Source of the DNA: an uncultured Clostridia bacterium
Lineage (GTDB): Bacteria; Bacillota; Clostridia; TANB77; CAG-508
Direction of reading: 5' to 3'
DNA length: 64,000 nt
NCBI GenBank assembly: GCA_948678575.1
Contig: CAPPGO010000003.1
Coordinates: 144,563-208,562 of the forward strand
A program made the position numbers and the translations under genes. Positions 55,889-64,000 of the stretch are shown in pieces. A model generated the notes under the pieces. The model searched no databases and was not told the DNA's origin. It saw nothing but the letters and a program-made list of their open reading frames with translations. Every line of letters starts with the position of its first letter. Within the stretch, counting starts at the first letter, position 1.

Positions 55889-57256
55889 ATGAATACAATA
55901 GTTGCAATTTCAACAGCTCCTGGCGTAGGCGGTATTGGAATGATTAGAATGAGTGGGGAAGACAGTTTTAATATTTTAGATAAAATATTTGTACCTAAAA
56001 CAAATCAAAATATTTCTGAAATTAAAGGATATACAATAAAATATGGAAACATTGTAAATGCTAAAAATGAGGTAGTTGACGAAGTTTTAGTATCTTATTT
56101 TAAGGCACCTAAAAGTTATACCACAGAAAATATGTGTGAAATAAATTCACATGGTGGTATGATTATAATGAATAAAATTTTAGAGCTTTGCTTAGAAAAT
56201 GGCGCAGAACTTGCGGAAGCAGGGGAATTCACAAAAAAAGCTTTTTTAAATGGAAGAATAGATTTATCACAAGCAGAAGCTGTAATTGATATTATAAATG
56301 CCAAAACAGATAAAGAAGCAAATATTTCTTTAAAGCAATTAGAGGGAAATTTATCAACAGAAATTACAGATATTAGAAAAACAATAATATCATTATTAGC
56401 AGATATTGAGGCTACTATTGATTATCCAGAATATGATATTGAAGAAGTTACTAATAAAAGAATTTTAGAAGCTTTAATAGAGGTAGAAAAAAAAATAAAT
56501 ACTATGGAAAAGAGCTTCGAAAATGGAAAAATAATAAGAGATGGTATAAAAACAGCAATTATAGGAAGACCAAATGCTGGAAAATCTTCACTTTTAAATC
56601 TTATTTTGAAAGAAGAAAGAGCAATTGTTACAGATATTGAAGGAACTACAAGAGATACCATTGAGGAATATATACAAGTTGATGGAATTCCACTGAAAAT
56701 TATTGATACAGCAGGTATAAGAAATGCCAGAGATGAAGTTGAAAAAATAGGTGTAAAAAAAGCAATAGAAATAGCAAAAGATAGCGATATTGTAATAGCT
56801 ATTTTCGATATTAATAGAAAATTAAATGATGAAGATGAGCAAATTCTAAAACTTGTAAGTGAAAAGAATGCAATTATAGTACTAAATAAAATAGATTTGA
56901 ATTCAAATACAGATTTAACTAAAATAAAAAAAGCTAATAAACCTATTGTAAAACTTTCAACAAAAACAAAAGAAGGTATAGAAGAATTATATAATAAAAT
57001 ATCAGAAATTTATAATTTAAAAGAAATTGCAAATAATGGAGAATTAATTGTAAGTAATAATAGGCATAAAAAATTAATTAAGAATGCAAAAGCTAATTTA
57101 GAGATAGCAAAGCAAACAATTATTGACAAAATGCCAATTGACATTATCTCTGGTAACTTAAAAGAGATAATAGAAGAACTTGGAAAGATAACAGGAGAAA
57201 CAGTTACAGAAGATGTTATTAATGAAATCTTTTCAAAGTTCTGTTTAGGAAAATAA
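55889..57256 (+). CDS. mnmE: tRNA modification GTPase MnmE
   Basis: 455 residues: N-terminal folate-binding domain, a G domain with GRPNAGKSSLLN, DIEGTTRDTIEE, DTAGIRNARDEVE and LNKID, and the C-terminal FCLGK with its conserved Cys. With MnmG it installs the cmnm5U34 modification in tRNAs reading NNA and NNG codons, relevant to decoding accuracy and frame maintenance. The start follows AGAGGT. Confidence 0.98.
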   Translation: MNTIVAISTAPGVGGIGMIRMSGEDSFNILDKIFVPKTNQNISEIKGYTIKYGNIVNAKNEVVDEVLVSYFKAPKSYTTENMCEINSHGGMIIMNKILELCLENGAELAEAGEFTKKAFLNGRIDLSQAEAVIDIINAKTDKEANISLKQLEGNLSTEITDIRKTIISLLADIEATIDYPEYDIEEVTNKRILEALIEVEKKINTMEKSFENGKIIRDGIKTAIIGRPNAGKSSLLNLILKEERAIVTDIEGTTRDTIEEYIQVDGIPLKIIDTAGIRNARDEVEKIGVKKAIEIAKDSDIVIAIFDINRKLNDEDEQILKLVSEKNAIIVLNKIDLNSNTDLTKIKKANKPIVKLSTKTKEGIEELYNKISEIYNLKEIANNGELIVSNNRHKKLIKNAKANLEIAKQTIIDKMPIDIISGNLKEIIEELGKITGETVTEDVINEIFSKFCLGK

Positions 57257-57579
57257 TATTTTTTATTAATTTTATTTTAATAATAAAAATATTAAATAAT
57301 TAATAATTAATAAAAATATAAAAAAATAAATTTTTAAAATAAGATAAAATAGAAATTAATATAAAATAAAATTTATATAAAAAATAATACAAAAAACTAT
57401 AAATAAAAAATGGATAAAAAATGAAATTAAAAACATAAAAAACAAGTAAAAGATAAACGATGAGAATGAAAAATAAAAGAGTTTTATATAAAAACCAATA
57501 AATTACATCAAAAAGTGCAAAAATAGTCTTAAAAATCAAAATAAAGAGAAAACAAAACAAATGTTTTTAAAATATAAAT
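57257..57579. other. Very AT-rich spacer before mnmG
   Basis: About 320 bases with only a few percent G+C in the first half, purine-rich on the plus strand. No gene, RNA or terminator is convincing. A minus-strand open frame at 57300-57560 is only a result of base composition. Confidence 0.7.
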
Positions 57580-57595
57580 TGTTCCACGATAAACA
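57580..57595. promoter_or_regulatory. parS-like site 1
   Basis: TGTTCCACGATAAACA matches the parS consensus TGTTNCACGTGAAACA at 14 of 16 positions, just upstream of mnmG. Confidence 0.65.
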
Positions 57596-57615
57596 TTTAA
57601 AAGGAGATATAGAAA

Positions 57616-59490
57616 ATGAGCTATAATGCAGGAAAATATGATATAGCAGTAATAGGTGCAGGACATGCTGGTTGTGAAGCAGCATTAGCAGCAGCAAGAT
57701 TAGGAATGAAAACTTTAATGTTTTCTATAAGTTTAGAAGCTGTTGCAAATATGCCATGTAATCCACATATAGGAGGAACTTCAAAAGGTCATCTAGTAAG
57801 AGAGATAGATAGTCTTGGTGGAGAAATGGGAAAGAATATTGATAAAACAATGATACAATTAAGAATGCTTAATACTTCAAAAGGACCAGCTGTACATTCA
57901 TTAAGAGCACAAGCTGATAGAAAAAGATATCAAATGGAAATGAAGCATACTTTGGAAAAACAAAAAAAATTATTCTTAAAACAAGCAGAAATTGTAGATA
58001 TAGGTGTAGAGGATGGAAAAATAAAAAATGTTACTACTCATTTAGGTGCTATATATGAAGTAGATAGTGTTATTTTAGCAACAGGTACATATTTAAAAGG
58101 AAAAATATTTATAGGTGAAAATTCTTTTGAAAGTGGACCAGATGGAGTTTTTCCAGCTAATAAATTATCAGAATGTTTAAAGAATTTAGGTATTGAAATT
58201 CAAAGATTTAAAACAGGAACGCCAGCTAGAATTAATAAAAATAGTATAGATTTTTCAAAGATGGAAATTCAAGAAGGGGATAATGATATTGTTCCATTCT
58301 CATTTGATGATGAAGTGTTTCACATGGAACAAGTTCCTTGTTGGCTTACTTACACTAATGAAAGAACGCATGAAATAATTAAAGCAAATTTACATCGTTC
58401 GCCATTATATGCTGGTATGATAGAAGGAACGGGTCCAAGATATTGTCCTTCAATAGAAGATAAGGTAGTTAGATTTGCTGATAAAGAGCGCCATCAAATT
58501 TTTGTTGAACCAATTGGTTTAGATACTGATGAAATGTATATACAAGGAATGAGTTCTTCACTTCCAGAAGATGTTCAAATAGCTATGTATAGAACACTTC
58601 CAGGACTAGAACATGCTGAATTTACAAGACCAGCTTATGCAATTGAATATGATGCAATTGAGCCATCTCAATTAAAGAGTTCATTAGAATTGAAAAACAT
58701 ATCAGGAATGTTTTTTGCAGGACAAATAAATGGAACATCAGGATATGAAGAAGCAGCAGCGCAAGGTATAATTGCTGGTATAAATGCAGCACAAAAATTA
58801 AAAGGAAATAAACCTTTAATATTAGATAGATCAGAAGCGTATATAGGTGTTTTAATAGATGATATCGTTACTAAAAGCACAGCTGAACCATATAGAATGA
58901 TGACTTCAAGAGCAGAATATAGATTATTATTAAGACAAGATAATGCAGATTTAAGATTAACAGAGTATGGTCATGAAATAGGACTTATTTCAGATGAAAG
59001 ATATAATAAATTCTTAAAGAAAAAAAGAGAAATAGAAGAAGAAATAGAAAGATTAAAAAAGACAAATGTAAAACCAAATGCAGAAAACAATGCTTTTTTG
59101 AAAAAATATGGAACGACTGAAATAACTGCGGGTGTTAAGTTAGCAGAATTATTAAAAAGAACAGAATTAACTTATGAAATACTTGGAGAAATTGATAAAA
59201 ATAGACCAGAACTTGATAGACAAGTAAGAGAAGAAGTTGAAATCATGGTAAAATATGAAGGATATATCGAAATGCAAAAACGACAAGTAGAAGGTTTCAA
59301 AAAATTAGAGAAAAAACTTTTACCAGAAGATATAGATTATAATGAAATAAAGGGAATTAGATTAGAAGCAAGACAAAAGCTTAATAAATATAAACCTTAT
59401 TCATTAGGACAAGCATCTAGAATATCAGGTGTTTCACCAGCAGATATATCAGTACTTTTAATATATTTAGAAGGGTTAAAAAGAAAATAA
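57616..59490 (+). CDS. mnmG: tRNA uridine modification enzyme MnmG
   Basis: A 624-residue FAD enzyme: dinucleotide-binding GAGHAGCEAALAAARLG, signature CNPHIGGTSKGHLVREID, and FKTGTPARI. The C-terminal helical part ends GVSPADISVLLIYLEG. It works with MnmE. The start follows AAGGAG. A parS-like site lies inside the gene. Confidence 0.98.
   Translation: MSYNAGKYDIAVIGAGHAGCEAALAAARLGMKTLMFSISLEAVANMPCNPHIGGTSKGHLVREIDSLGGEMGKNIDKTMIQLRMLNTSKGPAVHSLRAQADRKRYQMEMKHTLEKQKKLFLKQAEIVDIGVEDGKIKNVTTHLGAIYEVDSVILATGTYLKGKIFIGENSFESGPDGVFPANKLSECLKNLGIEIQRFKTGTPARINKNSIDFSKMEIQEGDNDIVPFSFDDEVFHMEQVPCWLTYTNERTHEIIKANLHRSPLYAGMIEGTGPRYCPSIEDKVVRFADKERHQIFVEPIGLDTDEMYIQGMSSSLPEDVQIAMYRTLPGLEHAEFTRPAYAIEYDAIEPSQLKSSLELKNISGMFFAGQINGTSGYEEAAAQGIIAGINAAQKLKGNKPLILDRSEAYIGVLIDDIVTKSTAEPYRMMTSRAEYRLLLRQDNADLRLTEYGHEIGLISDERYNKFLKKKREIEEEIERLKKTNVKPNAENNAFLKKYGTTEITAGVKLAELLKRTELTYEILGEIDKNRPELDRQVREEVEIMVKYEGYIEMQKRQVEGFKKLEKKLLPEDIDYNEIKGIRLEARQKLNKYKPYSLGQASRISGVSPADISVLLIYLEGLKRK
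58316..58331. promoter_or_regulatory. parS-like site 2, inside mnmG
   Basis: TGTTTCACATGGAACA differs from the parS consensus at essentially one position, allowing for the palindromic A/G alternative. It is the best ParB site in the window. Confidence 0.78.
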
Positions 59491-59491
59491 T

Positions 59492-60211
59492 ATGAATTTA
59501 AAAGAATTTGAAGAGTTATTTATAGAAGAATGTAATAAAAATAATATTAAAATATCAAATGTAGATATAGAGAAATTTTATAAATATATGTTAGGAATTA
59601 TAAAATGGAATGAAAAAATAAATGTTACAGCAATTACTGATGAAAAAGAGTTCCTCGTGAAACATTTTATAGATTCTTTTACAATCAGTAGCTTTGTAGA
59701 AGATGGAAAAACATTATTGGACATTGGAACAGGGGCAGGATTTCCAGGAATTCCACTAAAAATTATAAATCCAGATATGAAAGTTACTTTAATAGACAGT
59801 GTTAATAAAAAATTAAATGTTATTAGAGAAATTTCTGATGAAATTCATTTAGATAAGTTAGATATAATTCATACAAGGGCAGAAGATTTAGCTAAAAAAG
59901 TAGAATATAGAGAAAAGTTTGATTTTGTTACAACAAGGGCTGTATCAAATCTTAGTACAATTGCTGAATATATGATACCTTTCTTAAAGATAAATGGAAA
60001 AGCAATATGTATGAAAGGTCCAAATTACGAAGAAGAATTAAAAGATGCTGAAAAAGCTATTAATATATTAGGTGGAAAAATTACTGAAATAAAAAAAGTA
60101 GTAATTAATAATGAAATTGAAAGAAATATAATAGTAATTTCTAAAATTAAGAATACTCCTAATAAATATCCAAGAGGACAAGGTAAGCCTTTAAAAGAGC
60201 CAATAAGATAA
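59492..60211 (+). CDS. rsmG: 16S rRNA m7G527 methyltransferase
   Basis: 239 residues: the GidB/RsmG core LLDIGTGAGFPGIPLKII (SAM site), TRAEDLA and TTRAVSNLSTIAEY. It methylates G527 of 16S rRNA. It starts one base after the mnmG stop, so it is coupled. A parS-like site lies within. Confidence 0.97.
   Translation: MNLKEFEELFIEECNKNNIKISNVDIEKFYKYMLGIIKWNEKINVTAITDEKEFLVKHFIDSFTISSFVEDGKTLLDIGTGAGFPGIPLKIINPDMKVTLIDSVNKKLNVIREISDEIHLDKLDIIHTRAEDLAKKVEYREKFDFVTTRAVSNLSTIAEYMIPFLKINGKAICMKGPNYEEELKDAEKAINILGGKITEIKKVVINNEIERNIIVISKIKNTPNKYPRGQGKPLKEPIR
59649..59664. promoter_or_regulatory. parS-like site 3, inside rsmG
   Basis: AGTTCCTCGTGAAACA matches the parS consensus at 14 of 16 positions. 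Confidence 0.65.
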
Positions 60212-60220
60212 AAAGTTAAA

Positions 60221-60252
60221 AGCTAGAAATGTTGATTTCTAGCTCTTTTTTT
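60221..60252 (+). terminator. Terminator after rsmG
   Basis: A 10-bp stem AGCTAGAAAT/ATTTCTAGCT (60221-60230 with 60235-60244) is followed by a run of T. Confidence 0.92.
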
Positions 60253-60401
60253 AGTCGAAAAATCTTATAAAAAAATACAAAAAAATGTTCATTTATTATT
60301 GACATATTTAAAAAATTTTTATATGATTAGGAAGTATAAGAAAAGTAGATTCGCTAGATGTATAGATTGCTTTGCAATCACACGAAATATAAGTAACTTA
60401 A

Positions 60402-60445
60402 CCTTGTTATTTCGAAAAGTTCTAACGAACTTTTCTATATAATAA
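60402..60445 (+). repeat. Hairpin repeat upstream of parA, copy 2
   Basis: CCTTGTTATT, then GAAAAGTTC-TAAC-GAACTTTTC, then TATATAATAA. It is the same unit as at 53550-53590, with two extra base pairs in the stem. A second small hairpin GATTGC-TTT-GCAATC lies just upstream (60365-60379). Confidence 0.6.
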
Positions 60446-60461
60446 AAAAGGAGGGATTACT

Positions 60462-61232
60462 TTGGGTAAAGTAATATCAATAGCAAATCAAAAAGGTGGA
60501 GTTGGAAAGACTACAACAGCAGTAAATATAAGCACAATCTTAGCAAAAAAAGGAAAAAAAGTAATACTAATAGATGGAGATCCACAAGGTAATGCCACAA
60601 GTGGACTTGGAATAGATAAGAATGTTGAGAATTCATTATATGATGTTTTAGTTAATGAAGTTGACATAACTTTAACTTTACAAGATACTTGTGTAAAATC
60701 TTTAAAAGTATGCCCTTCTAATGTAAGCTTAGCAGGAGCAGAGGTTGAATTAGTTAATTTAATGTCAAGAGAGCAAAGATTAAAGGAAAAAGTAGATGAA
60801 ATTAGAGATCAATATGATTATATTATTATTGATTGTCCACCATCATTAGGATTAATTACTTTAAATGCTTTTACAGCTTCGGATTCTGTATTAATTCCTG
60901 TTCAATGCGAATATTATGCTTTGGAAGGATTAGGACAACTTATTAATACTATAAATCTTGTTAAAAAACATTTGAATAAAAATTTAGCAATTGAAGGGGC
61001 TGTTCTTACTATGTATGATATGAGAACAAATCTTTCAAATCAAGTAGTAAGAGAAGTTAAGAGATATTTTGATGATAAAGTTTATAAAACTGTAATTCCT
61101 AGAAATATTAAACTTAGTGAGGCACCTAGTTATGGAATGCCAATTACTTTATATGATGCCAATTCTAAGGGTGCTAGATGTTATGAAAAATTAGCAAGAG
61201 AAATTATTAAAGCAAATGAAAAGAAAGATTAG
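60462..61232 (+). CDS. parA: ParA/Soj chromosome-partitioning ATPase
   Basis: 256 residues: deviant Walker A KGGVGKTTTAVN, IDGDPQGNATSGLG, IIDCPPSLGL and PVQCEYYALEG. It is a Soj-type ATPase acting with ParB on parS to organise the origin and regulate DnaA. A TTG start at 60462 follows AAGGAGGG. Confidence 0.97.
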   Translation: MGKVISIANQKGGVGKTTTAVNISTILAKKGKKVILIDGDPQGNATSGLGIDKNVENSLYDVLVNEVDITLTLQDTCVKSLKVCPSNVSLAGAEVELVNLMSREQRLKEKVDEIRDQYDYIIIDCPPSLGLITLNAFTASDSVLIPVQCEYYALEGLGQLINTINLVKKHLNKNLAIEGAVLTMYDMRTNLSNQVVREVKRYFDDKVYKTVIPRNIKLSEAPSYGMPITLYDANSKGARCYEKLAREIIKANEKKD

Positions 61233-61247
61233 TGGGAGGCGCTGAAA

Positions 61248-62093
61248 ATGGCTAAAAAAACAGGTTTAGGAAAAGGGTTAGATGCTTTATTTAGCACACC
61301 AATAATAGATGATGAAGAAGTTAGCTCAAATGAAATAGCTAAAATGTTAAAAATTAATGAAATAGAGCCAAATAAAAAGCAAGCTAGAAAAATTTTTGAT
61401 GATGAAGCTTTGGAAGAATTAGCAAATTCTATTAAGGAATATGGCGTAATTCAACCGATTATAGTAAGTAAAAAAGACAAATATTATGAAATAGTAGCAG
61501 GAGAAAGAAGATGGAGAGCTTCAAAAAAAGCTGGACTTACTGAAATACCTGCAATTGTAAAAGAAGATGATGAAAAAAGAAATAAAGAAATTTCTTTAAT
61601 AGAGAATATCCAAAGGGAAGATTTAAACCCAATAGAAAAGGCAAGAGGAATAAAACTTCTTATGGATGAATATGAACTTACACAAGCAGAAGTTGCTGAA
61701 ATTGTTGGAAAGAGTAGAAGTAGTATAGCTAATACAGTAAGAATATTAAATTTAGATGAAAGAGTTATAAATTTAGCAATAGAGGGAAAACTTACAGAAG
61801 GACATTGTAAAGCATTAATGTCTATAACTGATGGAGATAAGCAATATGATATGGCATTATATTTAATTGAATCTGGTGGAACTGTTAGAGATGCTGAAAA
61901 GAAAATGAAAGCTCGTAAACCAGCAAAGAAAAAAGATGTAAAATATGAAGCAATATATAAAGATATAGAAGATACATTTCAAGGTTTTTTTGGAACAAAA
62001 GTTAAATTAGATGCAGGAAGCAAAAAAGGAAAAATAATTATACAATATAGTTCAAATGATGATTTAGAGCGTATTTTGGAATTATTAAAATAA
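61248..62093 (+). CDS. parB: ParB/Spo0J chromosome-partitioning protein
   Basis: 281 residues: N-terminal KKTGLGKGLDALF, the CTPase box VAGERRWRASK and ENIQREDLNP, helix-turn-helix TQAEVAEIVGKSRSSIANTVR, and a C-terminal dimerisation part. It binds parS and loads SMC. It starts 15 bases after parA. Confidence 0.97.
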   Translation: MAKKTGLGKGLDALFSTPIIDDEEVSSNEIAKMLKINEIEPNKKQARKIFDDEALEELANSIKEYGVIQPIIVSKKDKYYEIVAGERRWRASKKAGLTEIPAIVKEDDEKRNKEISLIENIQREDLNPIEKARGIKLLMDEYELTQAEVAEIVGKSRSSIANTVRILNLDERVINLAIEGKLTEGHCKALMSITDGDKQYDMALYLIESGGTVRDAEKKMKARKPAKKKDVKYEAIYKDIEDTFQGFFGTKVKLDAGSKKGKIIIQYSSNDDLERILELLK

Positions 62094-62108
62094 AAGGAAG
62101 TGTAAAGG

Positions 62109-62639
62109 ATGGAAAACTTTTTAGAATTCATTAAAACAGATAATTTTGTTATGACATCTGCAATTTTAAATTTAATATTATTAATTCTTGTTATTGTATT
62201 AATGTTTTTTGTAATTAATATGAATAAAAAATATATTAAATTTATGAAACAACTTGGAAAAGGCGAAAATTTAGATGAAATGTTAAAAAAATATTTAAAA
62301 GATGTTGAAGAAATAAAGCAAGATAATAGTGAAATTAAGGCATATTATACTAAATTAGATTATGATATAGGATCTAGTGTACAAAAAGTAGGATTAATTC
62401 GTTATAATGCGTTTCAAAATGTTGGAAGTGATTTAAGTTTTGCGATAGCTTTACTAGACAGAGAAAATAATGGAGTGGTTTTGAATGGCTTATATGGTTC
62501 AGAAAGCTCAAATATTTATGCAAAACCAATTAAAAATGGTATATCAACATATAAACTTTCAGAGGAAGAAGAAGAAGCAATAAAAATAGCTAGTCAAGGC
62601 AAAGAATTCCAAACTAAGCATAAAGAAAATAAATTTTAA
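62109..62639 (+). CDS. DUF4446-family membrane protein
   Basis: 176 residues: one N-terminal membrane helix (about 16-37), a coiled-coil-like segment, then the conserved DUF4446 part KVGLIRYNAFQNVGSDLSFAIALLD. The family commonly follows parB in Clostridia and Bacilli; function is unknown. Confidence 0.9.
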   Translation: MENFLEFIKTDNFVMTSAILNLILLILVIVLMFFVINMNKKYIKFMKQLGKGENLDEMLKKYLKDVEEIKQDNSEIKAYYTKLDYDIGSSVQKVGLIRYNAFQNVGSDLSFAIALLDRENNGVVLNGLYGSESSNIYAKPIKNGISTYKLSEEEEEAIKIASQGKEFQTKHKENKF

Positions 62640-62656
62640 AAAAACCTGAAAAAATG

Positions 62657-62686
62657 TTGACAATTAGCGTAGTAATATGCTAAGAT
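62657..62686 (+). promoter_or_regulatory. Promoter of the tRNA-Ser pair
   Basis: TTGACA (62657-62662), an 18-base spacer and TAAGAT (62681-62686), about 29 bases before the first tRNA. Confidence 0.75.
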
Positions 62687-62714
62687 ATATATGTTGCTAA
62701 TAAAGCAATGCAAT

Positions 62715-62808
<94 letters not shown>

Positions 62809-62842
62809 AATGCTAGATAATAATATCTAGCATTATATATAT

Positions 62843-62933
62843 GGAGCAGTACCCAAGTGGTTGAAGGGGGCAGTTTGCTAAACTGCTAGGGTTCGCAAGG
62901 GCCGCGGAGGTTCAAATCCTCTCTGTTCCGCCA
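62843..62933 (+). tRNA. tRNA-Ser (anticodon GCT)
   Basis: Acceptor GGAGCAG/CTGTTCC, anticodon stem CAGTT/AACTG with anticodon GCT, a long variable arm, T loop TTCAAAT and an encoded CCA. A hairpin AATGCTAGATA...TATCTAGCATT separates it from the first tRNA, probably a processing spacer. Confidence 0.97.
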
Positions 62934-62935
62934 AG

Positions 62936-62964
62936 AAGACTAATATATCATTAGTCTTTTTTTA
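62936..62964 (+). terminator. Terminator of the tRNA-Ser pair
   Basis: The stem AAGACTAAT/ATTAGTCTT (62936-62944 with 62950-62958) is followed by a T run. Confidence 0.9.
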
Positions 62965-63148
62965 TTGCCTTAAAATCGATTTTAAAAGGAATTTTATTTA
63001 AAGAAAATAATATATTAAATAAAAGCAATAATTATTTTAATAGAATATAATTAAAAATATAAGTAATGATAAAACAATTAAATTAAAACAGTATAAATAA
63101 GTAATTAGAAAATTTTAATTAATAGAAATAATTAATTAATTAAATATC

Positions 63149-63989
63149 AAATAAATAATATTAATTAATTAAAATAGGATTTTAATAAATAATAAAAGAT
63201 AAAAATAAAAGAAAGAAATAAAACTGAAAATATGATTAAAAGATAATAATAAAAAATAAATAGAACTCTCCAATTTATAAAAATAAAATAAATGAAATTA
63301 AAAAAGAGTGAAAAATTTTTTGAAAATTGCTAAGAAATGTTACAAAAAATTTTGAGTGAGATTTTGGTGCTTAAAAAATTTTTAGACGAAGAGAAGAAAG
63401 AGAGCGAAAAATGGCATAAAAGCACTTTTGATAAAAGTGGCACTTTTTTTGATTAGTGTAAGTTAAAAAAGTAGTGGAAAATAAGCGTTTCGGAGATTTG
63501 TATGAAAACAGCAAATGCTTAACATAAAATAGTAACAAATTACTTTATGGAGCAAAAATGAAAAAATGGTAGAGCGGAATGTAAGGTCTATAATGTCGAA
63601 CCATAAAAAATGAAATTTTGTAAAAAAAGGATTTAGCTAAATTGACAAGAAAATTTCAAAGGTAAATTTGATTATATTAATAATTGAAAATTTTTATATA
63701 AAAAATATTGAAATAGAATTAAGAATAAAAATTTATTTATAGTAAATTAAAAAGAAAAAATATTAATTAATAAAAATTAAATAAATAATAATTCATAAAA
63801 TTAAATTAATTATAGATAATAAATATAAATAAAATGAAAATTATTTTTATAAAATACAATAAAAAAAAATTAAATTAAATAATTATAAAAAATAAATTTA
63901 AAAATAGAATTAAATAGAAATAATTAATTTAAAAACAAAGAAATAAATTAATTAAGAATTAAATAAATAATATTAATTAATTAAAATAG
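63149..63989. repeat. 29-bp direct repeat in AT-rich DNA
   Basis: The 29 bases at 63149-63177 recur exactly at 63961-63989 (core AATATTAATTAATTAAAATAG). A second shared segment, AATAGAAATAATTAATT, precedes both copies in the same order. Low complexity lowers the significance. Confidence 0.5.
63337..63456 (+). CDS. Possible 39-residue small protein in AT-rich region
   Basis: An ATG-started frame beginning MLQKILSEILVLKKFL, followed by a charged DEEKKESEKWHKS segment. It looks like an amphipathic helix, is richer in G+C than its surroundings, and ends within the hairpin CACTTTT-GAT-AAAAGTG followed by T residues. No clear ribosome site is present and no family is known. Confidence 0.25.
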   Translation: MLQKILSEILVLKKFLDEEKKESEKWHKSTFDKSGTFFD

Positions 63990-64000
63990 AATTTTATTAA

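Larger units (their letters stand above)
62966..64000. other. Long AT-rich region without an evident gene
   Basis: About 1 kb of almost pure A/T, purine-rich on the plus strand, broken by a less extreme block at roughly 63300-63660 that carries a small open frame. A perfect 29-base direct repeat occurs at 63149-63177 and 63961-63989. No RNA gene or standard protein gene is recognised. Confidence 0.7.

Noticed and set aside
57300..57560. Minus-strand 86-residue open frame before mnmG
   Set aside because: It is low-complexity Phe/Tyr/Leu/Ile sequence produced by A-rich DNA on the other strand, with no ribosome site.

Overview
The window is chromosomal DNA around the replication origin of a very AT-rich, low-GC Gram-positive bacterium, most likely an uncultured gut-type Clostridia. 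This rests on gene order and content: dnaA, dnaN, recF, remB, gyrB and gyrA lie on the minus strand; rpmH, rnpA, yidD, yidC, jag, mnmE, mnmG, rsmG, parA and parB on the plus strand. A ypeB germination gene suggests a spore former. DnaA-box clusters on both sides of dnaA (51.4-51.6 and 53.0-53.2 kb) mark oriC, and three parS-like sites lie at 57.6-59.7 kb.

Layout. 0-9.2 kb: a broken NPCBM-domain gene at the edge and a 2,803-residue secreted protein (NPCBM, transglutaminase-like Cys/His region, three discoidin domains, ten Ig-like repeats, cohesin-like and dockerin modules). 9.4-20.3 kb: murF-ddl-yqeK, an alpha/beta hydrolase, ypeB, a ugtP-like glycosyltransferase, recR-ybaB-dnaX with SRP RNA, and tadA. 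20.3-23.4 kb: an inserted pair of paralogous secreted-protein genes with clearly higher GC, related promoters and structured leaders. 23.4-28.0 kb: thiN, a thioesterase, a Zn/Cd efflux operon (ArsR regulator, HMA protein, P-type ATPase), a PCC-domain protein, tRNA-Arg(CCT) and a DUF1858 protein. 28.0-31.5 kb: type IV secretion operon 1 (small membrane protein, VirD4-like ATPase, pilin-like, VirB6-like, PrgI/VirB3-like). 31.6-34.4 kb: an acyltransferase/esterase operon. 34.5-39.6 kb: dnaD-like and dnaC/dnaI-like genes and a two-component system. 39.7-48.6 kb: gyrA and gyrB, with type IV secretion operon 2 (VirB4 N-domain, VirB4, a CpaE/MinD-like ATPase, an unknown helical protein) between them. 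After the origin come the rnpA-parB genes, two tRNA-Ser genes and about 1 kb of nearly pure AT sequence.

The main observation is translational. Four genes (alpha/beta hydrolase, virD4-like, virB4-like, sensor histidine kinase) are interrupted by five +1 frameshifts. At every one of the five breaks the frame-0 codon is CGG, and skipping its C restores a continuous, family-like protein. By-eye scanning of the other native coding sequences (about 18,000 codons) found no other in-frame CGG. The only others are one in each gene of the high-GC island. This points to CGG being an unassigned or starved codon at which ribosomes shift +1, rather than to pseudogenes. The type IV secretion genes also mostly use non-AUG starts (TTG, ATT, ATA), some with very strong Shine-Dalgarno sequences. 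The system therefore looks like a chromosomally fixed, relaxase-less secretion machine with unusual translational control. The CGG pattern and start assignments are read directly from sequence; the mechanism and the domestication of the secretion system are inference.
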